NCBI GenBank assembly: GCA_004026145.2
Contig: CP034977.1
Location: 4,891,773-4,955,772 of the forward strand
Direction of reading: 5' to 3'
Length of the DNA: 64,000 nt
Source: Takifugu bimaculatus
Taxonomy: Eukaryota > Chordata > Actinopteri > Tetraodontiformes > Tetraodontidae
Under the pieces are notes generated by a model that worked only from the letters and a program-made list of their open reading frames with translations, was not told where the DNA came from and ran no database searches. Positions 49,385-59,084 of this stretch are shown here, in pieces. The number at the start of each line of letters is the position of its first letter. Position 1 is the first letter of the stretch. Both the position numbers and the translations under genes were made by a program.

Positions 49385-50262
49385 GCATTTTTGCAGCTTT
49401 GTGTGAGGAAATGGGAGCGGAGCATAAAGCATTGCTGTTTCACACGGAGGTGCGATGGTTGTCGCGCGGCCAGGTGCTGATGAGCTGCGAGAGGAACTCA
49501 AAGACAAATGAGGGTTCCGATTATGCAAAGCTGCTTGCATGTGATGAGTGGTGTGCAAGGCTGGCAGATATTTTCTATCATCTGAATGAACTGAGCACAC
49601 GAATGCAAGGCCGAAATGAAAACCTGCTACAAGTACAGATAAAATAAATGGATTCGTTCAAAGGTGCAACTCTGGCAGCAGCATGTGGAAAGTGGCCATC
49701 TTGAAATGTTCCCACTCACCAATAAATGGCAAGATGTTAATACTGCTGCACTGGGTGAGATAATAGTTAAACATCTGAAAACTTCTGAGGAGAAGATGTC
49801 ATTTTATTTCTCTTCAGCCTCCACGCGGTGCCTTGACTGGGTTAGGGACCCATTCAGCTCAGCATCAGCTGTTGGACAGGACTTGACTTTACAGGAGCAG
49901 GAGGAAGCTATTTTAACACTGCTCCCGTTTTCCACAACATATCTGTGAGGTGAGCTTTTCAAGCCTGACTGCTGTAAAAACTAAAAACAGAAAGACTGAG
50001 AGCTGTGGAGGAAGAGCTTCGTGTGTCTTTCATGATTCCTGCCAGGACATCAGCTCTGTGTTCATCCAAACAGGCCCAGGTTTCACACTGAGTGAGTAAA
50101 AAATGGAAAGATTATAAAATACCTTTTTCGTTTTGTTTACTTGATTCCTATTCAAGACACTATAATATAACATGATTCTTCAGTGTTAAAATAAGCTTTT
50201 TTTCTGCTGGTGGTGTGCCGCAAGAAAATGTGCCTTGGCTCAAAAAAGGTTGAAAAACACTG
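49385..50262 (+). pseudogene. hAT (Buster/ZBED5-like) transposase relic and 3' terminus
   Basis: Frames 49399-49647 and 49664-49948 give GAEHKALLFHTEVRWLSRGQ, GSDYAKLLACDEWCARLADI, LEMFPLTNKWQDVNTAAL and then ILTLLPFSTTYL, the C-terminal dimerisation region of hAT transposases of the ZBED5/ZMYM6-related group. There is at least one frameshift near 49650 and internal deletions (between QEQEE and AILTLL). The end GGTTGAAAAACACTG at 50248-50262 looks like a hAT terminal inverted repeat. The N-terminal half and left end are missing; the 22-bp array abuts instead. Confidence 0.8.
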
Positions 50263-50279
50263 GTGTAAAGAACAAATAA

Positions 50280-50377
50280 GCATCACCGTCATCTTCATCA
50301 CCACCATCATCTTCATCACCACCATCTTCATCACCACCATCTTCATCATCACCATCACCATCTTCATCACCACCATC

Positions 50378-50416
<39 letters not shown>

Positions 50417-50958
50417 TTCATCATCACCATCTTCATCATCACCATCACCATCATCACCATCTTCATCATCACCATCTTCATCACCACCATCACCATCCTC
50501 ATCATCACCACCATCTTCATCATCACCATCTTCATCACCACCATCACCATCTTCATCACCACCATCACCATCTTCATCATTACCATCATCTTCATCACCA
50601 CCATCTTCATCTTCATCATCATCATCTTCATCACCACCATCACCATCTTCATCACCACCATCCTCATCATCACCACCATCTTCATCACCACCATCTTCAT
50701 CATCATCATCTTCATCACCACCATCACCATCTTCATCACCACCATCCTCATCATCACCACCATCTTCATCATCACCATCTTCATCATCACCATCTTCATC
50801 ACCACCATCACCATCCTCATCATCACCACCATCTTCATCATCACCATCACCACCATCTTCATCACCACCATCTTCATCATCACCATCTTCATCACCACCA
50901 TCACCATCTTCATCATTACCATCATCTTCATCACCACCATCTTCATCATCATCATCAT
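50280..50958 (+). repeat. CATCAC/CATCTT trinucleotide-based array
   Basis: About 680 bp of CATCAC, CATCTT and CATCAT. It generates 252-280 aa minus-strand ORFs (poly Asp-Glu-Gly or Met-Val-Lys) and a plus-strand Ile-Thr ORF, all artefacts. It begins directly after the hAT terminus. Confidence 0.95.
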
Positions 50959-51412
50959 GCCATTCACCAGCAGTACAGCTCGTCCTGGCCACACTCATAC
51001 AGGTCTACCTCCCAACCAGGGACCACAGTGAGTCCAGGTTTCTCCTGTTCTGGTTCTGATCTTTTGATCATTGAAATAAAACATTTTGAAGCATTTTTGA
51101 GGTCGGAGGGTTAAACTGCCAGCTATCCCGTTCATGTTTGTACATGTGAATCCAGAAATTCCGATCTTCTCTCATTTCCATTCATTTGTTTTTGGGTCAA
51201 AACCAATAAAGCGCGTTAGCATGTTGGCATTGCCGCGACTCATGCAAATGAAATCAAGCGTTGAGCTGCATGGCTGTCGGGATTATTCCATATGATCCAG
51301 CTTTTCCTGGGACGGAGAATCACGCTGGAATCTGCATGATGGGAATCGCTGCAGATTCCAGTTAATTAGAGTTTAAACACGTCAGTGGAGCTTTATACAA
51401 CACAGAGGACCT

Positions 51413-51560
51413 GGGAGCAGCCCCGCCCTGGCCCCGCCCCTACCTGGCCCCGCCCACCACCCCCTGTCTATACATGGGCCGCGCCACGGTGAGCCCCGCC
51501 CCAAATGGCCCCGCCCCTAACCTGGCCCCGCCCCAACCGGACCCCGCCCCCAACTGGTCC
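51413..51560 (+). repeat. CCCCGCCC-rich tandem repeat, left part
   Basis: CTGGCCCCGCCCC-type units with the longer block CTGTCTATACATGGGCC..CACGGTGAGCCCCGCCCC. The same block continues after the MITE at 52055-52130, showing that the MITE inserted into a duplicated segment. Confidence 0.85.
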
Positions 51561-51569
51561 CTGTCTATA

Positions 51570-52054
51570 CAGTGATCCCTCGTTCATCGCGGGAGTTGCG
51601 TTCCAAAAGTAACACGCGAAAAGTGAAATCCGTGAAGTAGTCAGCTTTATTTTTTTAAATTATTTTACAATGCAATACTGAACTATAGAATGAAACCAAA
51701 AATCAAAACCTGTTTTAAAGCCCAAAATTTGTTTAAAACAATCATTTTAATCTAGTAATACAAGGTTGGAAACATTGTCACTCGCGTGTTTCCCAGTCCC
51801 AGCTGTGCCTCTGCGTCCTGACTCCGCGCCGCTGTAGCGTCTGTTTCTACTGAAGGCGCAGGAGTCTTTCTCCGAGAGAAGAACATTGTTATGGGGAGTT
51901 GTTGGCGCTCTTTCTTTTTCTGAGCAAGAAGATTTTTATAAACTGATATGCCACCTTCGATTATATTTGAGAACTGCAACGAACGACTCGCAAAAAAAAT
52001 CCGTGAAGCAGCGAAGCCGTGAAAGATGAAACGCGATATAGCGAGGGATCACTG
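51570..52054. mobile_element. 485-bp pogo/Tigger-like MITE with TA target duplication
   Basis: Begins CAGTGATCCCTCGTTCATCG and ends with the near-inverted form ATAGCGAGGGATCACTG, flanked by TA on both sides. The TIR style CAGT..TCCCTCG and the TA target are typical of pogo/Tigger non-autonomous elements. No transposase; the 75-aa ORF on the minus strand is incidental. An unoccupied copy of the target is at 51464-51485. Confidence 0.85.
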
Positions 52055-52130
52055 TACATGGGCCACGCCACGGTGAGCCCCGCCCCAAATGGGCCCCGCC
52101 CCTAACCTGGCCCCGCCTCTGCCTGGGGCC
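52055..52130 (+). repeat. CCCCGCCC-rich tandem repeat, right part
   Basis: TACATGGGCCACGCCACGG and GAGCCCCGCCCC repeat the block at 51472-51535 with a few substitutions. Confidence 0.85.
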
Positions 52131-52157
52131 CCGAGCAACAGTTCCCTAATTACTGGA

Positions 52158-52281
52158 CACCCACACCCACACCCACACACACACACACACCCACACACAC
52201 ACACACTGAGGTGTAATAGAGAATAATAAAGGAGGGAGAATCAATAGATTCATTTCCTGCTGCTGACAGAGGTTGATGCTT

Positions 52282-52323
<42 letters not shown>

Positions 52324-52338
52324 TGTGAGTGTGTGTTG
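52158..52338. repeat. Opposed (CA)n and (GT)n tracts near an lrfn1 splice donor
   Basis: (CA)n with CCCACA interruptions at 52158-52206 and (GT)n at 52284-52338, separated by about 77 bp. They form an inverted pair in the lrfn1 intron, 50 bp beyond the donor at 52390. Confidence 0.9.
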
Positions 52339-52390
52339 TTTGGACCGCGGTGGGAACCGCCCACAGAGGGGGGGGGTGGCGGGGTCTCAC

Positions 52391-53815
52391 CTGTAGATCA
52401 GGATCTCGTCGCTGGAGCTGTTGTACTGGATCTGGTACATTCGGACCCCGGGGATGTGGTTCTGGGGGGGCCACCTGATGGTGGCGGAGCTGGACGTCAG
52501 CTCGGACACGCTGACCCTCTGCAGTTCGGACCGGGCCTGCCCTCCGCTGACATTCGACTTAATGGACGTGGGGATGTCCGACGGGCCCGGGTCGGGGTCC
52601 AGTTTGGGGTCAAAGTGGGGCGAAGGGTTGACGACCAGCTCCACGGGGGCCGTGGCCTCCCCCGCAGCGTTGGACGCGATGCACGTGAACTTCCCCGAAT
52701 CCTGGAAGTGGTTGGAGAAGAAAAGCGTTTCAGAACCAGGACCGACCCGCTGGGTCCTGGACCCGCTGGGTCCTGGACCCAGACAGCGTCTCCGTCTGCA
52801 CCTTGACTGAAGCCTTCAGGATGTCCAGGGACCCGTTCTCGTAGCAGACGGTTCTGGACGTGTTGCCGATCAGCTTCCCGTCCGGGCTGACCCAGTGTGT
52901 GGACGGTTCCGGGTCGCCCACGGACCGGCAGCGCAGGCTGACCTCCTGACCTTCCATCACGAACATCTTGGAGGTGTGTCGGGTGATCATGGGCGGCTCG
53001 CACACAAACTCCTCCTGCAACACACCAACAGGCGCCGGTCCAGAACGCTGCCGCCGGGTCGGCCGGGCGGCGCCGCCGGGCCGGCGACCCGATGGAGCGA
53101 CCCTCAGCGACCCTCAGCTGGAGCGGCCACTGACACTGACGGCGTGCTGCTCCGCTCTCACAACCTCCGTTTAACCCTGGACCCGGACCGGTGGTGGGCG
53201 GAGCCACACGTGTCGCTGCGTGCGTGCACGTGCACGTGCAGCCGTTCTGGCTCCACCCCCTCACAAGGCTCATCCTCTTATAGAGATCGGGGTCGGCCCG
53301 ATATCACTGAGCCCTGCCGCCCGGGGGGCGGAGCTATCTCCAGGTGAGAGGCGGAGCTTCTCTATCATCCAGCTGTTATCGCAGCTGGGCCGGAGCTCGC
53401 CACTTTAAAAGGCCACGCCCCTTTTGTGTGCTTGTTTCCACGCCACAGCCACCATGCTAAGCTAATGCGTTAGCTTTACGACCCGAGCTCGCCTGTGTTA
53501 CCTTTACACGCTACGATGGCATTAGCATTAGCATTTAGCTTTGATCTCCGCACCGCCGCCGCCGGTCCACGAACCTCTTTGATGGTCCAGAAGTACTTCC
53601 CCGCCAGGGTCCTGGGGGAGGCGCAGGTCTCCAGGTCGTCCTCCCGGGTGAGGCGGCGCAGCCACACCAGCTCGCAGTTGCAGTGCAGCGGGTTCCCGCC
53701 GAAGCTCAGCACCAGCGCCGTGAGCGGCGAGCCTTTCATCTTGGCGTAGACGGGGATGCGCAGGAACAGCGGGTCCGGAGGGATCTTCTTCAGCTTGTTG
53801 GAGGTCATGTCCAGT
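52391..53815 (-). CDS. lrfn1: lrfn1 LRRCT, Ig and partial FN3 exons
   Basis: Exon 53815-53575 completes the LRRs (DMTSNKLKKIPPDPLF) and gives the LRRCT with REDDLETCASP and KYFWTIKE. Exon 53014-52802 starts EEFVCEPPMITRHTSKM and covers the first Ig cysteine (SLRCRSVGDPEP). A 100-bp intron interrupts the Ig fold. Exon 52701-52391 opens DSGKFTCIASNAAGEATAPV with the second Ig cysteine, a Pro-rich linker DPDPGPSDIPTS, and FN3 strands to SSSDEILIYR. Its donor at 52390 expects a following exon encoding the rest of FN3, the TM and the tail. Confidence 0.88.
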
Positions 53816-56073
53816 CTGCGGAGGGGGCGGAGACAAAGAGGCCGAGGTCAGCGGAGGTGGGGGGGCGGGAGCCGTTAGCCTGCGTCTGAACCGCCGCCGC
53901 CGTGTCTTTGATGTCATTGATGTCTCATTTTCTTAGTCGCCACAAACACGGAAACCAAATTTCCTCCCGAAAAGCCCCGCGGGACGATCCCGCTCGCCGC
54001 CACCAAAGCGCTAACCGCCGCCGCGGGCGGCGAGCGCAGGTAATTGAAACGTGCCGCGGCGCCACGCTCGCCGCCCGCGGCGCTCACCTGTGCACCGGCT
54101 CCTCCAGCTGCTCCCTGAGTCTCCGGGGCCAAAATAATCCACGACGGCGCTTTAATGAACGCACGCGTAGCGGCGGCGGCGCCGTCTGACGCATCAATTA
54201 CCTGCAGCTGCACATAAATTACAATCGATTCCTGTTAATGAAGTCGGCGGAACGAGACGGTTCTGGTTCCTTTAATGACGCAGCCGTCAGCACGTCTGGA
54301 TAAACGGGTCGCTCCGAACACGCCGGCGCCGGCGCCGCCCGGCCCGCGCTCACCTGGCCAGCTTGTGCAGGTTGGAGAAGATGCCCTCGGGGACGCTCTC
54401 GATGAGGTTGTGGTCCAGGCTCAGGGTGTTGACGCTCACCAGCAGCGCCACCGTCTCCCAGGGGACCTCCACCAGGTTGTTGTAGCTCAGGTCCAGGTCC
54501 TCCAGGGTCTCCAGGAAGTCCTGCAGCCCAGATCGACCAGTTAGCAGACGCGTCAGCTAGCTACCGACGGCACGCTAGTAGGTTAGCATGCCCCTGCTAG
54601 CGCCGGGGTACCTGGAAGGCGCCCTCTGAGATGCTGTGCAGCTGGTTGTTGGCCAGGATCAGGTGCCGCAGGTTGACCAGGCCCTGGAAGTGGGAGTCGT
54701 CCAGGGTGGTGAGACGGTTGGCGTCCAGGTGGAGGGCGTGGAGGTCCTGCAGGTCCGCGAAGGCGTAGGGCAGCACCTGGCTGATGGTGTTCCTGCTCAG
54801 CGTCAGGTGGATCTGGGACGAGAAGGGTTCAGCCTCACTCTCGGGTCAAAGGTCACAAAGTAAATCAGGCGTGAACAGCAGCAGCAGGACGTTAGCTCTT
54901 TTGAGGCAGCCGTTGCCGTGGAAACTTGGATTTTCTTTTTTAAACACAGGCTGTGGCCCAGCCGCAGCCAGAGACGCTAGCATACGTTAGCTTAATGCCA
55001 GCTAAACACGGCAGCTGCGCTAGCTTTCATTACAGAGACGAACTCAGCTGATAGCATAGCATCTGTTAGCTGCTGGCTGCACACGATGAGGCTAACGTGA
55101 CGGGAGAGTTCGGACCAGGCTGGTCATGTTGGCGAAGTCGCGGTGCCGCAGCGTCGTGATGAAGTTGTCCATCAGCCGCAGCTCGGCCGTCTGCCGGTCG
55201 ATGTTGGGCGGCACGAACAGGAGGCCGGTCTTGGCGCAGAGGACGGTGTAGGACGGCAGCAGGTTCTGGCAGGTGCAGCGCTTCGGACACAGCATGGAGG
55301 AGGAGGAGGAGAGGAGGAGGAGCAGGAGGAGCAGGAGGAGAGGGCGGAGCAGGAGGAGAGGGCGGAGCAGCGAGGAGGTGGAGTCCATGACGGCGCTCCT
55401 GCACAGACGCAAACGTCAACATTAGCATGGGCTAACTGTTAGCCGTTCGGGTTTTTCCTCAGCTTTTATCTGGCGGCTTTGATCCTCTTTGATCCAGGTC
55501 ACTTCCTGTCATATCCAGCCAACAGAAACATTTGAGCGTGCGTCCCTCTGAACGAGGGAGGGAACCGCGGTTCTAACGACAAAGGGGAACCTCAGGAGGC
55601 CTCAGGACCCCCTCTGCTGACATTAGCACATGATTAGCATTTCTGAGCCCTCCTGGGAACAGCTCATCTCCAGAACCAACAGGAGTCGCACTATCGGCAC
55701 CAACCGGCGGCCCCATCAGAACCGGCTCACATTTACGCTAACAACGAGCAACAAAGCTTTCAGAGCTACGCTAACAACAAGGATTTCTCCCTTTTTACAC
55801 ATTCTGGATTCAAAATGGAATTATTCAAATATTCCTACAAACTCTGAACACAGCATCATTCATAAGTTAGCTAGCATGTGACAGAGTTAGCTAGCATGTG
55901 ACAGAGTTAGCTAGCATGTGACAGAGTTAGTTAGCATGTGACAGAGTTAGCTAGCATGTGACAGAGTTAGCTAGCATGTGACAGAGTTAGTTAGCATGTG
56001 ACAGAGTTAGCTAACTCGTTTAATTAAAGAGTGAACAAAAGTGAGTTTAATGTTCGGAATCAGGTGTCAAGGG

Positions 56074-56127
<54 letters not shown>

Positions 56128-56853
56128 GTATAATACATAAGTGCTTTAATTAACAGCCAACAGCTGGAGGTTGATACCGTTGTTGCTCTCAAACACGCTG
56201 GCTTCGCCAATGTTACAATTAGCCCATCGCAGCCACAGGTTGCCATGGTTACACGTCTCCACTGTCAAAGACGCAGACAGTAAAATCTGGATTTAGCCAG
56301 CACGTCTCAGGACCCCTGCTGGTGTCCCGCTGGAGTATCCAGAACTGCAGTCACCTGACCAGTCAGAAGACCCCCCCCCCCCCCGACACACACACACACA
56401 CACACTCCAATTTTCTAGTGAAATTTGGCACCAATCACGAGCTTCTGTAATATCCTTCAACAATTTTCACCCCCCACTGTGGTAAATGATGACTGCTTCA
56501 CGTGTGTGTGTGCGCGCGCACGTGCGCGCGCGTTAGTTCTCCCCTCCTCACGGTGGCGACCCGCCATGAAAACACTCATGGGTCGTGTAGAGGCGCCACT
56601 GACCACCAGGGGGCGACATTTGACACCTAATCTGATGACAGTATCACGTTTGTTTGGGTCAGGGTTCTGGTAGCAAAGGCTTTCAATGAATGTTTGTTTG
56701 TTTGTTTGTTTGTTTGTTTGTTTCCTGAGGGGGGGGAGTGTTGGTCGGATCTGAGACTCATTCAGCAAAAGTCTAAAGGACGCCGGTGAGGATGTGAAGG
56801 ATGCTAACAGCTAACCGATGCTAACAGACTCACCGACAGAAGCTCTGGGTCAT
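52391..56853 (-). CDS. lrfn1: LRFN/SALM family synaptic adhesion protein, probably LRFN1 (partial, 7 exons)
   Basis: LRFN proteins are single-pass neuronal adhesion molecules (LRRs, Ig, FN3, TM, PDZ-binding tail) organising synapses. Exons read on the minus strand: 56853-56834 (short upstream exon), 55398-55116, 54812-54612, 54520-54354, 53815-53575, 53014-52802, 52701-52391. Borders are GT-AG and all phases agree. Content: Leu-rich signal peptide, LRRNT with CPKRCTCQNLLP and GLLFVPPNIDR, LRRs such as NTISQVLPYAFADLQDLHAL and LDLSYNNLVEVPWE, LRRCT FGGNPLHCNCELVWLRRL, Ig (RCRSVGDPEP to TCIASNAAGEA), FN3 start IPGVRMYQIQYNSS. CAKTGLLFVPP, the PDGKLIGNTSRT segment and ELTSSS.IRWP favour LRFN1 over LRFN2-5; some LRRCT residues also resemble LRFN3. 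The FN3 end, TM and tail are not found downstream. Confidence 0.85.
54354..54812 (-). CDS. lrfn1: lrfn1 LRR exons (54812-54612 and 54520-54354)
   Basis: Two exons carrying the central leucine-rich repeats. The first (201 nt, phase 0) reads IHLTLSRNTISQVLPYAFAD and continues with ALHLDANRLTTLDDSHFQGL and NLRHLILANNQLHSISEGAF. The second (167 nt) reads LEDLDLSYNNLVEVPWETV and LSLDHNLIESVPEGIFSNLH, ending in a phase-2 split Arg codon. The 91-bp intron between them has GTACCC at the donor and CTGCAG at the acceptor. Each LRR follows the LxxLxLxxNxL plan of the family. Confidence 0.9.
55116..55388 (-). CDS. lrfn1: lrfn1 signal peptide and LRRNT exon
   Basis: Met at 55388 opens MDSTSSLLRPLL followed by a run of Leu and Ser, a very hydrophobic signal peptide, then the four-Cys LRRNT cap and DNFITTLRHRDFANMTSL. 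The Leu run is coded by a CTC/CTG trinucleotide tract (GGAGGA on the plus strand, 55296-55375), so its length may vary between alleles. The acceptor AG lies at 55399-55400 and the donor GTCCGA begins at 55115. An in-frame ATG in the spliced upstream exon (56853) would add MTQSFCRSAV in front of this Met. Confidence 0.85.
55862..56012 (+). repeat. 20-bp tandem repeat (GTTAGCTAGCATGTGACAGA)
   Basis: Seven to eight nearly identical copies in the lrfn1 first intron; GTTAGTTAGC is the main variant. Confidence 0.95.
56075..56126 (+). repeat. (CA)n microsatellite
   Basis: About 26 uninterrupted CA units in the lrfn1 first intron. Confidence 0.95.
56603..56617 (+). promoter_or_regulatory. CTCF-like site
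   Basis: CCACCAGGGGGCGAC agrees with the core CTCF motif CCACYAGRGGGCR. It lies in the lrfn1 first intron, about 230 bp downstream (in gene direction) of the candidate upstream exon. Motif evidence only. Confidence 0.45.
56692..56722 (+). repeat. (GTTT)n microsatellite
   Basis: Seven to eight GTTT units in the lrfn1 first intron. Confidence 0.95.
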
Positions 56854-56871
56854 CGCAGGTCGCTCCTGATC
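56834..56871 (-). other. lrfn1: Candidate upstream lrfn1 exon with in-frame ATG
   Basis: A 38-nt segment is bounded on the minus strand by CTGCAG and GTGAGT, both strong splice signals. It contains ATGACCCAGAGC; when spliced to the exon at 55398 the reading frame continues without a stop into MDSTSS. It may be a 5' UTR exon or give an N-terminus ten residues longer. Inference from splice sites and phase only. Confidence 0.5.
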
Positions 56872-56928
56872 CTGCAGAGATCAAAGAGAACGTTTGTTTA
56901 GTCATCATGTCCCGTAGGTGGACCCACG

Positions 56929-57006
56929 ATGGTGATGATGATGATGATGGTGATGATGGTGATGATGATGATGGTGATGGTGATGGTGATGAAGGTGGTG
57001 GTGATG
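56929..57006 (+). repeat. GATGAT/GATGGT repeat
   Basis: Imperfect trinucleotide tract just upstream of the candidate first lrfn1 exon. Confidence 0.9.
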
Positions 57007-57260
57007 AAGCTCAACCTGATCTGCAGAACTTTAATGCTTTGATGTTCAGAGCCTGACAGCTGCACATCAAAGCAAAAATGTGAGTGTGTTAGTTTTCGCG
57101 TCTTTTGTAGTTCGTTCCTCCTGTTGGACACACCCCTCTTCTGTCCCTCAGGTATTTCCACCTGACTGAAGCTCCGCCTCCACCTGAGTGGTCTATAATG
57201 GAGGGTAAACCTGCGTGAGTGTGAACCTTAATGTAGGCAAATCTGCCTGGGGAGGCACCC

Positions 57261-58028
57261 CCCCCCCCCCACACACACACACACCCACAGACACACACAC
57301 ACACCCACCCACACACATACACACCCACAGACACACATACACACCCACACCCACAGACACACACACCCACACCCACACACCCACACACATACACTCACAC
57401 ACCCACACACCCACAGACACACCACAACACACACACATACCTCACACCACCCACATACCCACCCACACCCACACACTACACTCACACACCCCACACACCC
57501 ACACACCATCACACACTCACAAAACCACCACCTACACACACAACACACACCCACAACACATACACCCACACCCACACCCCACACACTACACTCACAACAC
57601 CCACCACACACCACAACATAGAACCACACGCACACACACACATACACTCACACACACCACAGACACACCACACACACACCCCACACACATACACACCCAC
57701 ACCCACATACACCCCCACACACCCCACACCCACAACCCACACACATACACTCACACCACACACCCACACACACACACCCACCACACAACACCTACACTCA
57801 CCACCCCACATACACACACCACACCACACCCACACACATACACCCACACACATACACTCACACCCCACATACACACACACACACACCCCACCCACACACA
57901 TACACCCACAGACACCCCACACACACAACCCAACACCCACAGCACACACACACACACCACACCCCCAGACACCACACCCACACACACACCCACAGACACA
58001 CACACACACACCCACCACACATACACCC

Positions 58029-58059
<31 letters not shown>

Positions 58060-58195
58060 CCACACACCCACAGACACACACACACACACCCACACACACA
58101 CCCACAGACACACACACACACACACACCCACACACATACACACACACACACACACACCCACAGACACACACACACACACACACACACACACTCAG
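57261..58195 (+). repeat. 935-bp CA-rich compound microsatellite
   Basis: (CA)n interrupted by CCCACA, CAGACACA and CATACAC motifs, preceded by a C run at 57259-57270. Open frames on both strands (His-Thr and Cys-Val) are repeat artefacts. Confidence 0.95.
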
Positions 58196-58779
58196 CCTGT
58201 GTGAGATGCAGCAGATTCTCAGTAAACATTCAAACCTGTCAGAGCTTCTGTTGGACACAGACAGACACAGACAGACACAGACTGATTCTACTGATTCTAC
58301 TGAACCAGAACAGCAGAACCTCTGAGACCAACCTGGATCAGGACCGTCAGTGTCTCAGCGTCCAGGAGAACCGGTCAGTACTGAGTCCAGATCAAGATGA
58401 CGAATCCTGGAAAAGACCAGAGAACGACAGACGTGTTGAACCTCTTTTCATAGAACTTAAAGGTTCCGTTCATGTTACAAAGCGTCGGGAGACCAGAGCC
58501 GGTCCGGTGGAGCAGGAAGTGGATCAGCACCACAGAGGAAAGTCCCGAACACCCCAAAACCCACCGGGCCCAAACCACCGACCAACGTCACCCTCAACAG
58601 CGTCCAGCTTTGATGTCCAGGTCCGACGGGACACCTGGGTGCCAGGGGGACCTGATCACACAGGTGTGTGAGCGCTGACGTCGCCATAGCAACAATAGCA
58701 CAGACGCTGAGGTGATGAGCATGAGGAGTCCACCTCAGGCCAACAGACCAGCAGTGAGCTGCAGCACAGACGCCCCAGC

Positions 58780-58885
58780 AGCAGGTCGTGGTCACGCACG
58801 CACGCACACGTGCACGCTGAACCAGTCTGGGAGCGTGCACGCTGAACCAGTCTGGGAGCGTGCACGTGTGTGAGCACGTGTGGCC
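58780..58885 (+). repeat. Duplicated 30-bp unit with CACGTG/GCACGTG motifs
   Basis: GAGCGTGCACGCTGAACCAG recurs, flanked by ACGCACGCACGC and by GTGCACGTGTGTGAGCACGTG. It contains two palindromic GTGCAC/CACGTG cores. Confidence 0.8.
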
Positions 58886-59062
58886 GAGCATTGGCACCAC
58901 TGCAGGCAGGCAGATGGTCCTGGACCAGCTCAGGGGGGCCCCGCTCCGGTTCCCCCCCAACAGAGCAGCAGAACTGGACTGAAGGTGGAGGATGAAACCC
59001 GTCTGAACTGGGAGCTCAGACCCAAACGGACCGGAACCAGGAAGAGCCTCAGAACACCGCAG

Positions 59063-59084
59063 CGCCCCCTGCTGTCCACCGAAG
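59063..59084 (-). promoter_or_regulatory. CTCF-like site
   Basis: Reverse complement of GCAGCGCCCCCTGCTGTCC gives CAGCAGGGGGCGCTGC, the common CTCF core form. Orientation is opposite to the site at 56603, so the pair is convergent across the presumed lrfn1 5' region. Confidence 0.45.

Noticed and set aside
50152..51031. ORFs of 250-280 aa with Asp-Gly, Met-Val-Lys or Ile-Thr runs
   Set aside because: Low-complexity translation of a CATCAC/CATCTT array, open in several frames on both strands at once.
51752..51979. 75-aa ORF as a MITE-encoded protein
   Set aside because: Internal to a non-autonomous element; no transposase motif.
55389..55412. Met at 55412 (MRLCRSAV) as the lrfn1 start
   Set aside because: It lies in the intron beyond the acceptor at 55399; the usable starts are 55388 or the spliced ATG at 56853.
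57193..58258. Cys-Val-rich and His-Thr-rich ORFs up to 329 aa
   Set aside because: Translation of the CA/GT-rich tract on both strands.
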